Shown here piece by piece: positions 1-8,161 of a stretch of 32,778 nucleotides of DNA. The DNA is from Pseudomonadota bacterium (GTDB lineage Bacteria > Planctomycetota > UBA8108 > UBA1146): assembly GCA_017859655.1 (NCBI GenBank), contig JAFMMO010000013.1:1-32778 (forward strand), given 5' to 3'. Numbering within the stretch: position 1 is the first letter of the stretch; every line of letters starts with the position of its first letter. Both the position numbers and the translations under genes were made by a program. The notes beneath the pieces were generated by a model that was not told the DNA's origin, ran no database searches, and worked only from the letters and a program-made list of their open reading frames with translations.

Positions 1-1973
1 GTGTCCGCGTCGGGTGGAGCGGGGGAGAGCCGCTCCTCGATGACGAGGTCGTCAAAGACGGTGCGGCGCACATCGACCACGGCCTCCCGACGGGGATCGA
101 ACTCCCGACCGCCGGTCTCCTCCAGGAGCTCCGGATCAAGCCAGCTCCGCTCCACCGCGGAAGCCTGTCGGACTCCGGCCTCCGCGAGCTCTCCGCGCCG
201 ACCGGCATCGATGTCGATGCAGAGGAAGAGCTCGGCATCGACCACGCCGCTCTCCGGTCGGAGGCGCACCCCCCGCCCGCCCACCATGACGGCGCGCCGA
301 TCCTCCTCGGTCGATCCGTCGCGCCGCCTCGCGAGGCGATCAGGGAAGGCGAGGAGCAGTGCGCAGCCGAGCGCCTCCTCGATCGAGAGCCCTGAGGAGA
401 CCTCGCCGAGGTGGCGGCGCGCCGACCGTTCGATCTGATCGCGGGCACGCAGGATCCGGTGGACCGCTCCCCGTTGGAGCGACTCCGAGCGTCGCGCGGC
501 TGGAGACTCGAGCAGCTGGAGGCGGGTGAGGATGTCGCTGTCGGTGCGGTCGACGCGAGAGCCGCCCGGAGGGCCTCGGCGGGCGTCGGGGGGAGCGCGG
601 AGAGGATCGCGCTCGGAGAGGAGGGCGGCGGCGAGGGCGAGCTGCGGCAGATGTCCGAACGACGCGGCGGCGAGGACGAGGCGACCGAGCCGCGGCGAGA
701 GGGGGAGCCGGGCGAGGCGCTCGCCGACCGGCGTGATCCTCCCCTGCCGGACCGCGCCGAGCCGCTCGAGGAGGTGGAGCGCGCGCTCGAGGCTCGCCTG
801 CTCCGGGGCCTCGAACCACGGGAAGCCCCCGAGGTCCGTCTCGCCCCAGGCGAGGAGCTGCAGGACGGGGGCGGAGAGATCGACCCGGGAGATCTCCGGC
901 ACCTCGGTCGCCCGAAGCGCGCGCTCCTCGAGGGGACTCCAGAGACGGAGGCAGAGGCCGGGGGCGATTCGCCCCGCCCGTCCGGCCCGCTGGTCGGCGC
1001 TCGCGCGGCTGATCGGCCCACGCTCGAGGCGATCGAGTCCCACCGAGAGATCGAGCCGCGGGACGCGGGCGAGGCCGCTATCGACCACCGCCGTCACCCC
1101 TTCCACCGTCACCGAGCTCTCCGCCACATTCGTCGCGAGGACGACCCGCCGGCGCGCGCCCGCCCGCAGCGCCCGGTCCTGCTCCGGCGCGGGGAGCTCG
1201 CCATGGAGGGGGAGGATGTCCACCTCCCGGGCGGCCGCGCTCGCCTTGAGCACCCGCTCGGCCGCCCCGATCTCTCCGCGCCCGGGGAGGAACACGAGGA
1301 CATCGCCGGAAGTCTCGGCGAGGACCTCCTCGACCGCGCCGGTCACCGATGCCTCGAGCCGCTCCCCCTTCGGAGGAGGACGGTGGCGAATCGTGATGGG
1401 GTGGAGGCGGCCGGGGCTCTCGATGATCGGCGCGGGCTCCGCACCTCCGAGGAAGCGGGCGAGGGGCTCGGGGTCGATCGTGGCGCTCATGGCGACGATC
1501 CGCAGGTCGGGGCGCGCCTCCTCCCGGAGACGCACCGCCATCGCGAGGGCGAGGTCGCTGTCGAGGTTCCGCTCGTGAAACTCGTCGAAGACGAGGGTGG
1601 AGATCCCCTCCAGGAATGGGTCCTGCTGGAGCAGGGCGACGAGCATTCCCTCCGTCACGACCAGGATGCGGGTCCGCGGCGTCTCTCGTCGCTCGAAGCG
1701 GATGCGGAATCCGACCTCGTCGCCGAGCTCGCCTCCCCGCTCCGCGGCGATGCGCCGCGCCGCGGCCCGGGCGGCGACGCGCCTCGGCTCGAGCAGGATG
1801 ATCCGCCCGTCCTTTCCCCCCTCCGCTCGGGCCAGTCCTCCGTCGAGGATCGCGGGGGGCACCCGCGTCGTCTTCCCCGCCCCCGGCGGAGCGACGAGGA
1901 CCGCGCTCCCTCGAAGGCGGAGCGCATCGAGCAGCGCGGGGAGGACGGGGTCGATGGGGAGCGGAGCGGTCAC
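1..1973 (-). CDS. hrpB: ATP-dependent helicase HrpB (C-terminus beyond window)
   Basis: DEAH/RHA-type superfamily 2 helicase of the HrpB family, a presumed cytoplasmic RNA helicase of poorly defined role. Reading from 1973 towards 1, the frame is open for 657 codons. Near the N-terminus is Walker A (APPGAGKTTR). It is followed by the DEFHERN box near 1570-1590, the usual HrpB variant of DEAH, then SAT (MSATID) and motif VI (DQRAGRAGR, about 970-1000). The HrpB-specific C-terminal region follows and runs off the left edge. HrpB is usually about 800-850 aa, so roughly the last 150-200 residues are missing. The GTG start at 1971-1973 is chosen because GAGGAGG lies just upstream and the protein then begins right before Walker A. 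The zinc-ribbon gene ends 31 bases upstream on the same strand, so the two may be cotranscribed. Long plus-strand frames here are antisense shadows. Confidence 0.94.
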   Translation of the reverse strand, partial: MTAPLPIDPVLPALLDALRLRGSAVLVAPPGAGKTTRVPPAILDGGLARAEGGKDGRIILLEPRRVAARAAARRIAAERGGELGDEVGFRIRFERRETPRTRILVVTEGMLVALLQQDPFLEGISTLVFDEFHERNLDSDLALAMAVRLREEARPDLRIVAMSATIDPEPLARFLGGAEPAPIIESPGRLHPITIRHRPPPKGERLEASVTGAVEEVLAETSGDVLVFLPGRGEIGAAERVLKASAAAREVDILPLHGELPAPEQDRALRAGARRRVVLATNVAESSVTVEGVTAVVDSGLARVPRLDLSVGLDRLERGPISRASADQRAGRAGRIAPGLCLRLWSPLEERALRATEVPEISRVDLSAPVLQLLAWGETDLGGFPWFEAPEQASLERALHLLERLGAVRQGRITPVGERLARLPLSPRLGRLVLAAASFGHLPQLALAAALLSERDPLRAPPDARRGPPGGSRVDRTDSDILTRLQLLESPAARRSESLQRGAVHRILRARDQIERSARRHLGEVSSGLSIEEALGCALLLAFPDRLARRRDGSTEEDRRAVMVGGRGVRLRPESGVVDAELFLCIDIDAGRRGELAEAGVRQASAVERSWLDPELLEETGGREFDPRREAVVDVRRTVFDDLVIEERLSPAPPDAD

Positions 1974-2004
1974 GCGGCCCTCCTCGGTCGGCGCGTCGGA
2001 CCCT

Positions 2005-3150
2005 TCATCCGCGGGTCGCCAGGGCGACGAGGAGCCCGATGACCAGGACGAGGAGGACGGCGAGGGTGATCTTCACCGCGCTCCAAGGGCGAGTGCCGCG
2101 GACCTCGCCGGTCGCGGCGTTGATGACCACCTGATAGTGCTTCCCGCGATGTCGGTAGCCGAGGCTCCAGACGGGGAGGAGGAGATGCTTGAAGGTGATC
2201 GCGTCGTGGCGGGTCTGGATGGAGTCGACCCGCTGGACATCGCCTCCGATGCGCTGCCGCACCTCGCGGTCGATCGACTCCGCCATCCGCTCGCGGGCGG
2301 CGACGAAGCCGGCATCGAGGTCCACGCTCGGCCTCCTCGCCAGGAAGCCGACGAGGAACTGGGGGTCGTAGGGCTCGCACTTCGAGAGAGGCCAAGGCTC
2401 GAGGGAGCGGAGGAGGGGCGCGGAGAGACTCTCCCCGCCCACGATGAGGACATCGTCGAAGAAGCGCTGGAAGCGACCGCTGGCGGAAGACCAGCGGGTC
2501 CGACGCTCCCGGTGGGTCTGCTTCCCGCGCCGCACCGTCACCGTGTAGTGATCCCCCCGCTGGCCGCGGTAGCGATTGAAGGTGAGGGAGTCGAAGGTCC
2601 AGAACGGCAGGTAGACCCCGCCGAGCCGCCCGCTCACTCCCGCGCGTCGGAAGGAGCTCGGGGCGAACCAGCGCGTCCGGACCCAGCGGTCGAGCCTTCT
2701 CCGCGCCTCCTCCCGCTGCTGCTGGAACGGGAGGACCGCATCGACCGGGAGGCTCCACTCGGCCTGACGGACCTGATCGAGCTGCACCGGCTGCCCGCAG
2801 AAGGCGCAGGCGGTCGAGACGAGGGTCCCGACGAACTCCACGGTGGCGCCACAGTCGCCGCAGGTCACCTCGTGGCGGGGCTCCTCCGCCTCGCGATCCT
2901 CGCGGAGCTTCCGAACCCGAGCCAGGGTCGCGGCGTAGTCCCGCTCCTCGATCCTTGCGTCCTCCTCCAGCTCGATCGTGACCGTTCGACCGCAGTGCTC
3001 GCAGGAGAGAGAGGAGGCGCCGATGTCGTAGCGGAGGTCGGCACCGCAGCCTTCACAAGGGTAGACCCGACCTTGCTCATCGGGCGGGGAGGGGGGAGCT
3101 GCGGGGGCATCGGGCTCCTCGGCGGGGGAGGGAGGAGTCGATGGGCGCAT
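2005..3150 (-). CDS. Double zinc-ribbon, membrane-anchored protein of unknown function
   Basis: A 381-residue protein whose biochemical role I cannot name. A proline-rich N-terminus (about residues 1-25) precedes two four-cysteine zinc ribbons: C32, C35, C50, C53, and C97, C100, C115, C118. Between them lies a charged, probably helical segment. The middle region (about 125-350) is rich in aromatic and basic residues, and one hydrophobic helix near the C-terminus (about 356-378) should anchor the protein in the membrane with the ribbons on the cytoplasmic side. Similar proteins are often annotated as zinc-finger or primosomal-protein-N'-like hypotheticals; the zinc-ribbon part is clear, any replication role is not. 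The ATG at 3148-3150 is preceded by GGAAGG. The gene ends 31 bases before hrpB and may lead a two-gene operon. Confidence 0.8.
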   Translation of the reverse strand: MRPSTPPSPAEEPDAPAAPPSPPDEQGRVYPCEGCGADLRYDIGASSLSCEHCGRTVTIELEEDARIEERDYAATLARVRKLREDREAEEPRHEVTCGDCGATVEFVGTLVSTACAFCGQPVQLDQVRQAEWSLPVDAVLPFQQQREEARRRLDRWVRTRWFAPSSFRRAGVSGRLGGVYLPFWTFDSLTFNRYRGQRGDHYTVTVRRGKQTHRERRTRWSSASGRFQRFFDDVLIVGGESLSAPLLRSLEPWPLSKCEPYDPQFLVGFLARRPSVDLDAGFVAARERMAESIDREVRQRIGGDVQRVDSIQTRHDAITFKHLLLPVWSLGYRHRGKHYQVVINAATGEVRGTRPWSAVKITLAVLLVLVIGLLVALATRG

Positions 3151-3300
3151 CGCCGGAGGCCTTCCATGCGAGTGAGGAGGAGGAAGCGGGGTTCACCCGG
3201 CGGGGACACCGCGTGGGGACGGCGACGGGCGGAGTCTCGCGCGGGTCGGCATTGTGCAGAGGATTCGCGTCGAGGACAACGGCGCCGCCCTCGGCACCGG

Positions 3301-3399
3301 AGAGGACAGCGCCGCCCAGAAGACAGAGCCGCCCAGAGGACAGAGCGGCACAGAGGACAGCGACATCAGAAGGCAGCGCCACCATAGGGCAGCGACACC
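3301..3399. repeat. Degenerate 16-17-bp tandem repeat, six units
   Basis: Six consecutive units can be aligned: 3301-3317, 3318-3334, 3335-3351 (17 bp each), then 3352-3367, 3368-3383, 3384-3399 (16 bp each). The units begin aga(a/g)gacag or a close variant and continue with a GC-rich half such as cgccgccc. The unit length shifts from 17 to 16 as the array proceeds. It shares the CAGCGC-type core with the better-preserved array about 100 bases downstream, suggesting that both come from the same expansion. Confidence 0.75.
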
Positions 3400-3498
3400 G
3401 CGACGCGGCCCCTCGACCCCACCGGAGCGCGCGCGCAGCGCCGCCCGATCTCTCTTCCGTCCCGCTCGGGGACCGGGCACGATGGCGCGGTGAGGCAG

Positions 3499-3594
3499 CA
3501 GCGCGGTGTCTCGGCAGCGCAGTGTCTCAACGGCGCAGTGTCTCAACAGCGCAGTGTCTCAACAGCGCAGTATCGTAACAGCGCAGTGTCGCAC
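3499..3594. repeat. 16-bp tandem repeat, six units, upstream of crcB
   Basis: Six head-to-tail 16-bp units: 3499-3514, 3515-3530, 3531-3546, 3547-3562, 3563-3578, 3579-3594. The consensus is cagcgcagtgtctcaa. Units 2 and 4 are identical and the others differ at one to four positions. There are no spacers, so it is not a CRISPR array. The array ends 60 bases before the crcB start codon and so lies in the likely crcB leader or promoter region, where it could affect expression or simply be a slippage product. Confidence 0.9.
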
Positions 3595-3654
3595 GACCGC
3601 AGAGCTCCAGCCGAGCCGGGTCGCAGCAGGCTTCGGTCGGGGGAGGCGCCCTTG

Positions 3655-4032
3655 ATGCAGCAGGTTCTGGTGGTGGGGCTCGGAGGAGCACTCGGGGCGA
3701 TCGCGCGCTTCCTCGTGACGATCATCTGCCAGAGGATGGCGCCCGGTTTCCCCTGGGCGACCCTGCTCGTCAATGTCGTCGGCTGCTTCGCCCTCGGACT
3801 CCTCCTCGCGATGCTCGAGCCGCAGGAGGAGGGTTGGAGTCAGGCGCGCCTCTTCATCGGGGTCGGCCTCCTCGGTGCGTTCACCACCTTCTCCACCTTC
3901 GGGGTCGAGACCCTCACCCTCATCGATGAGGGGCGCATCAGCCTCGCGCTCCTCTCGGTGGCGGGGAATCTCTCCCTCGGCCTCGCGGCGGTCCTCCTCG
4001 GCCGCGGCGCGGCGCGGCTCTGGGGGGCCTGA
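3655..4032 (+). CDS. crcB: Fluoride ion channel CrcB/FluC
   Basis: A 125-residue inner-membrane protein of the Fluc family, which forms dimeric channels that export toxic fluoride. Family marks are visible: GLGGALGAIARF at the N-terminus, WATLLVNVVGCF in the second membrane segment, and GLLGAFTTFSTFGVET in the third, which carries the TTFSTF motif with the phenylalanines and polar residues of the fluoride path. Four hydrophobic segments fill the protein, the normal length and topology. The ATG at 3655 is preceded by GGGAGG at good spacing; the frame can be extended upstream to 3490 only through the tandem repeat array, so that extension is rejected. A single full-length copy is seen, so it probably acts as a homodimer. 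It converges with rsmJ, with 24 bases between the stop codons. Confidence 0.95.
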   Translation: MQQVLVVGLGGALGAIARFLVTIICQRMAPGFPWATLLVNVVGCFALGLLLAMLEPQEEGWSQARLFIGVGLLGAFTTFSTFGVETLTLIDEGRISLALLSVAGNLSLGLAAVLLGRGAARLWGA

Positions 4033-4056
4033 GCCGGGAGCGGGTCGGGGGTCGGT

Positions 4057-4833
4057 TCAGGCGCCCGACGGGGTCCGGGGCAGGTAGAGGTCGAAGCGCA
4101 CCGAGCGCCCCTCGAACCGTTGATCGGCGGGCTGCCCGGCGATCTCCGGAGCGTGGCGCGGTCGCTTCACGACGACCCGGTGGGGACGCAGCGCGACCGC
4201 CGCCTCGAAGAGCGCCCTCTCCTCCTCCGGGCAGCCGCCCTCTCCGCAGAGCGCCGCGAGCATCTGGGCCTCGAGCTTCGGGAGGGCGGAGCCGCGCTCG
4301 GGGAACATCGGGTCGAGGAGGATCACCTCGGGGGGGGAGGCCCCGGATCGGAGGTGCTCCGCCATCCCCTCGACCGCGCTCCCTTCCCGGACGGTGACCC
4401 GCTCCCGCGCCGCCTGGGCCAGCTCGTCCTCCCCTTCTCCGACCCGCTCAAGCCCCTCCCGGCAGAGCGCTCTCACGACCGGGTCCCTCTCCCACAGGGT
4501 GACGGTGGCTCCGAGGCGGGCGAGCTGGAGGGCGTCGCGACCCAGCCCCCCGGTGGCATCCCAGAGGACGGGGCGGGATCCCCGCGCGATCCCGGTGGCT
4601 CGCCCGAGGAGCCCCTTCTTCCCTTCCGAGAAGCGGCGGGCGGACTCGGGACTCCGGTGGTCGACGAGGAGCGCACCCGGCGCGCCGGGACCGAGACGCC
4701 GGACGCGGAGATGTCCCTCGGGGGAGCGCTCCACCACGAGCCCCTCCTCCGGAGGGGGGTCGGGGAGCGGGGTGAGGGAGAGCCCCTCCTCGAGAGGATC
4801 GCTGCCGTAGCGGGGAAGGGGAGCGCGCGTCAT
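4057..4833 (-). CDS. rsmJ: 16S rRNA (guanine-1516-N2)-methyltransferase RsmJ
   Basis: A 258-residue S-adenosylmethionine-dependent methyltransferase of the RsmJ (YhiQ) family, which methylates N2 of G1516 in 16S rRNA. The SAM-binding glycine motif is DATGGLGRDA. The catalytic/base-binding motif is LDPMFPERGSALPKLEAQM, very close to the family consensus DPMFP. The C-terminal VVVKRPRHAPEI block is also typical. The chosen ATG at 4831-4833 overlaps the stop of the upstream GyrI-like gene as ATGA, indicating translational coupling. A longer frame to 4914 exists but lies inside that gene. The family is best known from Gammaproteobacteria, so its presence in this background is mildly notable. Confidence 0.92.
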   Translation of the reverse strand: MTRAPLPRYGSDPLEEGLSLTPLPDPPPEEGLVVERSPEGHLRVRRLGPGAPGALLVDHRSPESARRFSEGKKGLLGRATGIARGSRPVLWDATGGLGRDALQLARLGATVTLWERDPVVRALCREGLERVGEGEDELAQAARERVTVREGSAVEGMAEHLRSGASPPEVILLDPMFPERGSALPKLEAQMLAALCGEGGCPEEERALFEAAVALRPHRVVVKRPRHAPEIAGQPADQRFEGRSVRFDLYLPRTPSGA

Positions 4834-5312
4834 CGGGTCGGCGCCTCCACCCCCACGAAGATGTGCGTGACCATCTCCCGGTCTCCCTCGGGAGCGTGCA
4901 GCTCGAAGTCGCAACGGAAGGAGCGGCGCCAGGGGAAGTCGGGGGAAGAGAAGTCCCCCCAGATCTGCTGCCAGGTGGCGCCGAGAGACAGACTCGGCTC
5001 CCCCTCGGGGACTGGGTAGGCGAGGTAGAGACCGGAGATGACCTCGTTGGAGACGCCCCCCTCGGGGCGGGGGTCGTGTTCGTCGGCGAGATTGCCGACG
5101 GTGATCGTGTACGGACCGGTGTGATCGCTCTCGTAGCTGTCGTAGACCGCGATGGGGGGGCCACCCGGCAGCTGGTGGACCTCCGCCGCGAAGCGTCGCC
5201 AGAGGTCCGCGATCCGGCCGGCTCCGGCGATCTCATCCGGGTTCGAGGTCCGGGCCGAGAAGCCGGTGACGCGGAATCCCTCGATCTCCTGGGGAATGGG
5301 CTCGGTCGACAT
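4830..5312 (-). CDS. GyrI-like/AraC effector-binding domain protein
   Basis: A stand-alone effector-binding domain of about 160 residues, resembling the GyrI-like/AraC_E_bind fold found in SbmC/GyrI and in the C-terminal part of Rob and BmrR regulators. It begins with a segment reading FRVTGFSARTSNPDEIAGAG, as in YdeE-type proteins, then a tryptophan-containing helix (IADLWRRFA). A PIAVYDSYESDHTGPYTITVG block and the C-terminal GDREMVTHIFVGVE strand follow, as is usual. No DNA-binding domain or signal peptide is present, so it probably binds a small hydrophobic ligand in the cytoplasm. The start at 5310-5312 is preferred over an upstream ATG at 5372 because the extra 20 residues are basic low-complexity sequence; AGGA lies about 7 bases upstream. 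It is coupled to rsmJ through ATGA. Confidence 0.75.
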   Translation of the reverse strand: MSTEPIPQEIEGFRVTGFSARTSNPDEIAGAGRIADLWRRFAAEVHQLPGGPPIAVYDSYESDHTGPYTITVGNLADEHDPRPEGGVSNEVISGLYLAYPVPEGEPSLSLGATWQQIWGDFSSPDFPWRRSFRCDFELHAPEGDREMVTHIFVGVEAPTR

Positions 5313-5419
5313 CGTGATCCTGTTCCGTCTCCCGGGGGCGGGCATCCTAGCGACTCGGCCCGAAGGGCGCACCGATCGTCCCTTCCCCTCCTCCGGTGAA
5401 ACCCGCTATCCTCCGCCGC

Positions 5420-7597
5420 ATGGCACTTCACATGATCGACTGGTTGGTGGTCGCCGGGTACGCCGTGTTCGCGATCGGGGTCGGGATCCACTTCGCCCGG
5501 CGCGCGAGCTCGAGCGCGGATGAGTTCTTCCTCTCCGGCCGGTCCCTGCCCTGGTGGCTCACCGGGACCTCGATGGTGGCGACCACCTTCGCCGCGGACA
5601 CTCCCCTGGTGATCTCGGGCTGGGTCCGGGACCAGGGGATCTGGATGAACTGGCAGTGGTGGTGCTTCGCGGTGGGGGGCATGCTCACCACGTTCATCTT
5701 CGCCCGTTACTGGCGCCGGGGTGAGGTGATGACGATCGCGGAGCTGGCCGAGCTTCGCTACGGCGGTCGTCAGGCGGAGGTCCTCCGCGGGTTCCTCGGT
5801 TTCGTTCACGCCACCTTCCTCAACACGATCATCCTCTGCTGGGTCCTCCTCGCGGCGAAGAAGATCATGGGAGTCCTCTTCGAGGTCGGAGACATCGAGG
5901 CGCTCGTCATCGCCAGCGTCCTCGCCCTGAGCTATTCGCTCCTCGCGGGGTTCTGGGGGGTCGTCATCACCGACATCGTCCAGTTCACCATGGCGATGAT
6001 CGGGGCGGTCCTCTTCGCTTGGATCGCGTGGGGCGCGGTGGGTGGCCTGGAGGCGATCGAGGGAGCGGTCACCGCGCTGGGACCGGAGGGCCGCGATCTC
6101 CTCCGCCTCGTCCCGAGACCGGGAGAGAGCGCCGGCCCCCTCGATCCGGAGTTCTGGACCGCGACGGTCGCGGCGTTCGCCGTCTTCGTCGGCGTGAGCT
6201 GGTGGGCCTCCCACGGGGTCGATGGGGGTCCGACCGTCGTGCAACGGATCGCCGCCTCACGCACCCCTCGGGACGGGCTCCTCGGCTCCCTCTGGTACAA
6301 CGTCGCGAACTACGCCCTCCGCCCCTGGCCCTGGATCGCGGTGGGACTCGCCTCCCTCGTCGTCCTCCCGACCGTGATCGTGAGCGCTCCGGTCGATGGC
6401 CGGATCAGCGGATACATCGACGCCACCGGCTTCCCCGGCGAGATCCAGAGCCTCAGTGAGCCGGGTGCGACGGGAGGCGATGCGGATCGGCCCCTCGAGC
6501 TCCGGGAGGGGGAGGCGGTGCGGGTCGACTGGAATCCGGAGACTGGTGCGATCACGGGGAGCATCGTGGTCCGGGATGACCCGGTCGGGACGATCTTCGT
6601 TACCGATGCCGACGGCGGCGTCTCCGCCCTCCCCCTCTCCGCTCTCGAAGTCTGGGGAAGCGGAGCTCCGGAGCTCTCTCCGAGTCTCCTGGGTCGCGCC
6701 GTGGCGACGGGGGAGACGATCATCCGCACCGACTCGGAGCGGGCCTACATCGTCATGATGCTGCGCTATCTCCCCGTGGGTCTGCTGGGACTCGTGGTCG
6801 CCTCTCTCCTCGCCGCATTCATGTCCACCATCGACACGCATGTGAACCTGGCCGCGAGCTACTACGTGAACGATGTCCATCGTCGGTTCATCGCGCCGGG
6901 GATCGATGGTCAGCAGGTCGTCCTGGTGGCCAGGATCGCCAGCACGGTCGTCCTGATCCTCGGAGCGACCTTCGCCTACTTCTCGAGCTCCATCTCCGAC
7001 CTCTTCCAGTTCTTCCTCGCCTTCCTCGGGGGGGTCGGGCCGGTCTATGTCCTGCGCTGGCTCTGGTGGCGGGTGACCGCGCGGGCGGAGCTGGTCGCGA
7101 TGGCCACCTCGATCCTCGCCACGGTCCTCTTCAGTTGGACGGGGCTGCAGGTCGCGCTCCTCGGCGAGCCGATCCACTGGCCTCTCGGCTCCCTGACTCC
7201 GGACGGAGATCTGACCGGTCACGCGAAGGTCCTCGTCGTGGTCCTGCTCTCGCTGGGGACCACCCTCCTCGCGATTCTCAGCGGGGGCAGGCCGGACCCG
7301 CGACAGCTCGTCCGGTTCTATGAGAAGGTGCGCCCGATCGGGGCCTGGGGGCCGGTGCGGGAGCTGGCGAGCGTCGCGCCGCCACCGGGAGAGCGGCGCG
7401 CGGTCATCGTCGGGATCGGCGCGGGTCTCTCGCTCACCTACGCCCTCCTCTTCGGGCTCGGCTTCCTCATTCTGGGCCGTTGGACCGGGGCCGGAGTCTG
7501 TCTCCTCGTGGCCCTGCCCTCCATCGTCGGCGTCGCGTCATCGTGTCGGACTCTCGGTGCGCAGGATCGTCCCGACTCCGACGTGACCGCCGGCTGA
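5420..7597 (+). CDS. Sodium:solute symporter (SSS family) with a soluble insertion
   Basis: A 725-residue inner-membrane transporter of the SSS/LeuT-fold family, which couples sodium entry to uptake of a solute; the substrate cannot be told from sequence. Family marks include FFLSGRSLPWWLTGTSMVAT after the first membrane helix, the GFWGVVITDIVQF helix, and LPVGLLGLVVASLLAAFMST followed by an IDTHVNLAASYYVNDV segment. Roughly 13-14 hydrophobic helices are present. Between VVLPTVIVS and the YIVMMLRYLP helix, residues about 323-440 (DNA about 6386-6739) form a hydrophilic, Gly/Asp-rich, probably beta-strand insertion. This loop is short in typical members and faces outside in SGLT-type topology. 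ATG 5420 is chosen; a GTG at 5396 would add eight residues, and neither has a strong Shine-Dalgarno sequence. It is divergent from the GyrI-like/rsmJ pair. Confidence 0.9.
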   Translation: MALHMIDWLVVAGYAVFAIGVGIHFARRASSSADEFFLSGRSLPWWLTGTSMVATTFAADTPLVISGWVRDQGIWMNWQWWCFAVGGMLTTFIFARYWRRGEVMTIAELAELRYGGRQAEVLRGFLGFVHATFLNTIILCWVLLAAKKIMGVLFEVGDIEALVIASVLALSYSLLAGFWGVVITDIVQFTMAMIGAVLFAWIAWGAVGGLEAIEGAVTALGPEGRDLLRLVPRPGESAGPLDPEFWTATVAAFAVFVGVSWWASHGVDGGPTVVQRIAASRTPRDGLLGSLWYNVANYALRPWPWIAVGLASLVVLPTVIVSAPVDGRISGYIDATGFPGEIQSLSEPGATGGDADRPLELREGEAVRVDWNPETGAITGSIVVRDDPVGTIFVTDADGGVSALPLSALEVWGSGAPELSPSLLGRAVATGETIIRTDSERAYIVMMLRYLPVGLLGLVVASLLAAFMSTIDTHVNLAASYYVNDVHRRFIAPGIDGQQVVLVARIASTVVLILGATFAYFSSSISDLFQFFLAFLGGVGPVYVLRWLWWRVTARAELVAMATSILATVLFSWTGLQVALLGEPIHWPLGSLTPDGDLTGHAKVLVVVLLSLGTTLLAILSGGRPDPRQLVRFYEKVRPIGAWGPVRELASVAPPPGERRAVIVGIGAGLSLTYALLFGLGFLILGRWTGAGVCLLVALPSIVGVASSCRTLGAQDRPDSDVTAG

Positions 7598-8161
7598 TCG
7601 CCCCGGACTTCTGCCACGACAACGGAGACGGGTGCATCCCTTCCGTACCGATCGACAGGGAAGACAGCTGATTCACACCTGTCTCCGGGGGTCGACCGCT
7701 CCCTCGCTGTCAGGAGAGTCAGGTCCATCGGAAGTGACCATCAGTCAGAGTTCATCAAGCTCCCAGATGTATCGGAATCGCCGGATGTGCGTCTCCAACC
7801 TCTCCTCGAAACGCGCGAAACTCGTAGTTCAAACAATGCTCTACGGACAATACACTCGGCCTTGTTCGTAGGTCCCGGACTCCATGGGGAGACTTGGGTC
7901 GAGGACGGTGTGTGCGCCCTCCTTCCGATCCACTCCCTTCACCGGTCGCGTCCCATATGACGCAACCGGTCAGCGAGCACGGGCCTCGCTTGTGTGCGAA
8001 TCAGTATCCATCCTGCGGCCGCTCGCTGGTTGGCCGACCGGCAGCCAAGCCGTCTATAGACGCCCGGGCACGATCACGGCGTGCTCCGGGGCGGGTCCCT
8101 CGATCGAGGGTCTCGCGACGGACCTCGAGTCCTCCGTTCATCCGTCGGGAGGTATGCCAGC
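7598..8161. other. Gene-free 564-base intergenic stretch and long leader
   Basis: No frame here has convincing coding character. The part from about 7730 to 7870 is visibly richer in A and T than its surroundings. It contains a candidate sigma-70 promoter (7828-7856, listed separately) for the paralogue pair starting at 8162. A weak inverted repeat, AGACAG at 7662-7667 with CTGTCT at 7679-7684, lies 65 bases past the symporter stop; it lacks a T tract and is not called a terminator. About 300 bases would remain as an untranslated leader if the promoter is real. I do not recognise a riboswitch or a transposon remnant. Confidence 0.6.
7828..7856 (+). promoter_or_regulatory. Candidate sigma-70 promoter for the secreted paralogue pair
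   Basis: TTCAAA (7828-7833) and TACACT (7851-7856) are separated by 17 bases; each matches its consensus hexamer at four of six positions, and the site sits in the AT-richer part of the gap. Transcription would start near 7863, about 300 bases ahead of the first start codon. It rests on pattern only. Confidence 0.3.

Larger units (their letters stand above)
3151..3654. other. Gene-free stretch between the zinc-ribbon gene and crcB, with two tandem arrays
   Basis: This 504-base region lies between divergently transcribed genes and should hold both promoters, though I see no convincing sigma-70 boxes. Its main content is two short-period tandem arrays (3301-3399 and 3499-3594, listed separately). 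Frames crossing it have low-complexity translations that follow the repeats. A repeat period of 16 is not a multiple of three, which argues against coding. No fluoride-riboswitch-like structure was recognised ahead of crcB. Confidence 0.7.

Noticed and set aside
411-2042. Long plus-strand frames antisense to hrpB (also 526-1578 and 1597-3387)
   Set aside because: They are shadows of the minus-strand hrpB and zinc-ribbon genes in G+C-rich DNA; their translations are Arg/Glu/Pro-rich with no domain, while the minus strand has full helicase and zinc-ribbon motifs.
3499-3594. CRISPR array
   Set aside because: The units abut without spacers and are only 16 bp long; no cas gene is nearby.
3490-3654. 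N-terminal extension of crcB through the tandem repeats
   Set aside because: The added 55 residues are translated repeat, the 16-bp period breaks frame every unit, and the ATG at 3655 has its own GGGAGG and the normal FluC start.
3595-3654. Fluoride riboswitch ahead of crcB
   Set aside because: I looked for the conserved fold upstream of crcB and could not recognise it; a covariance search would settle it.
7662-7684. AGACAG/CTGTCT inverted repeat after the symporter
   Set aside because: Only 6 bp with an 11-base loop and no T tract; too weak to call a terminator.
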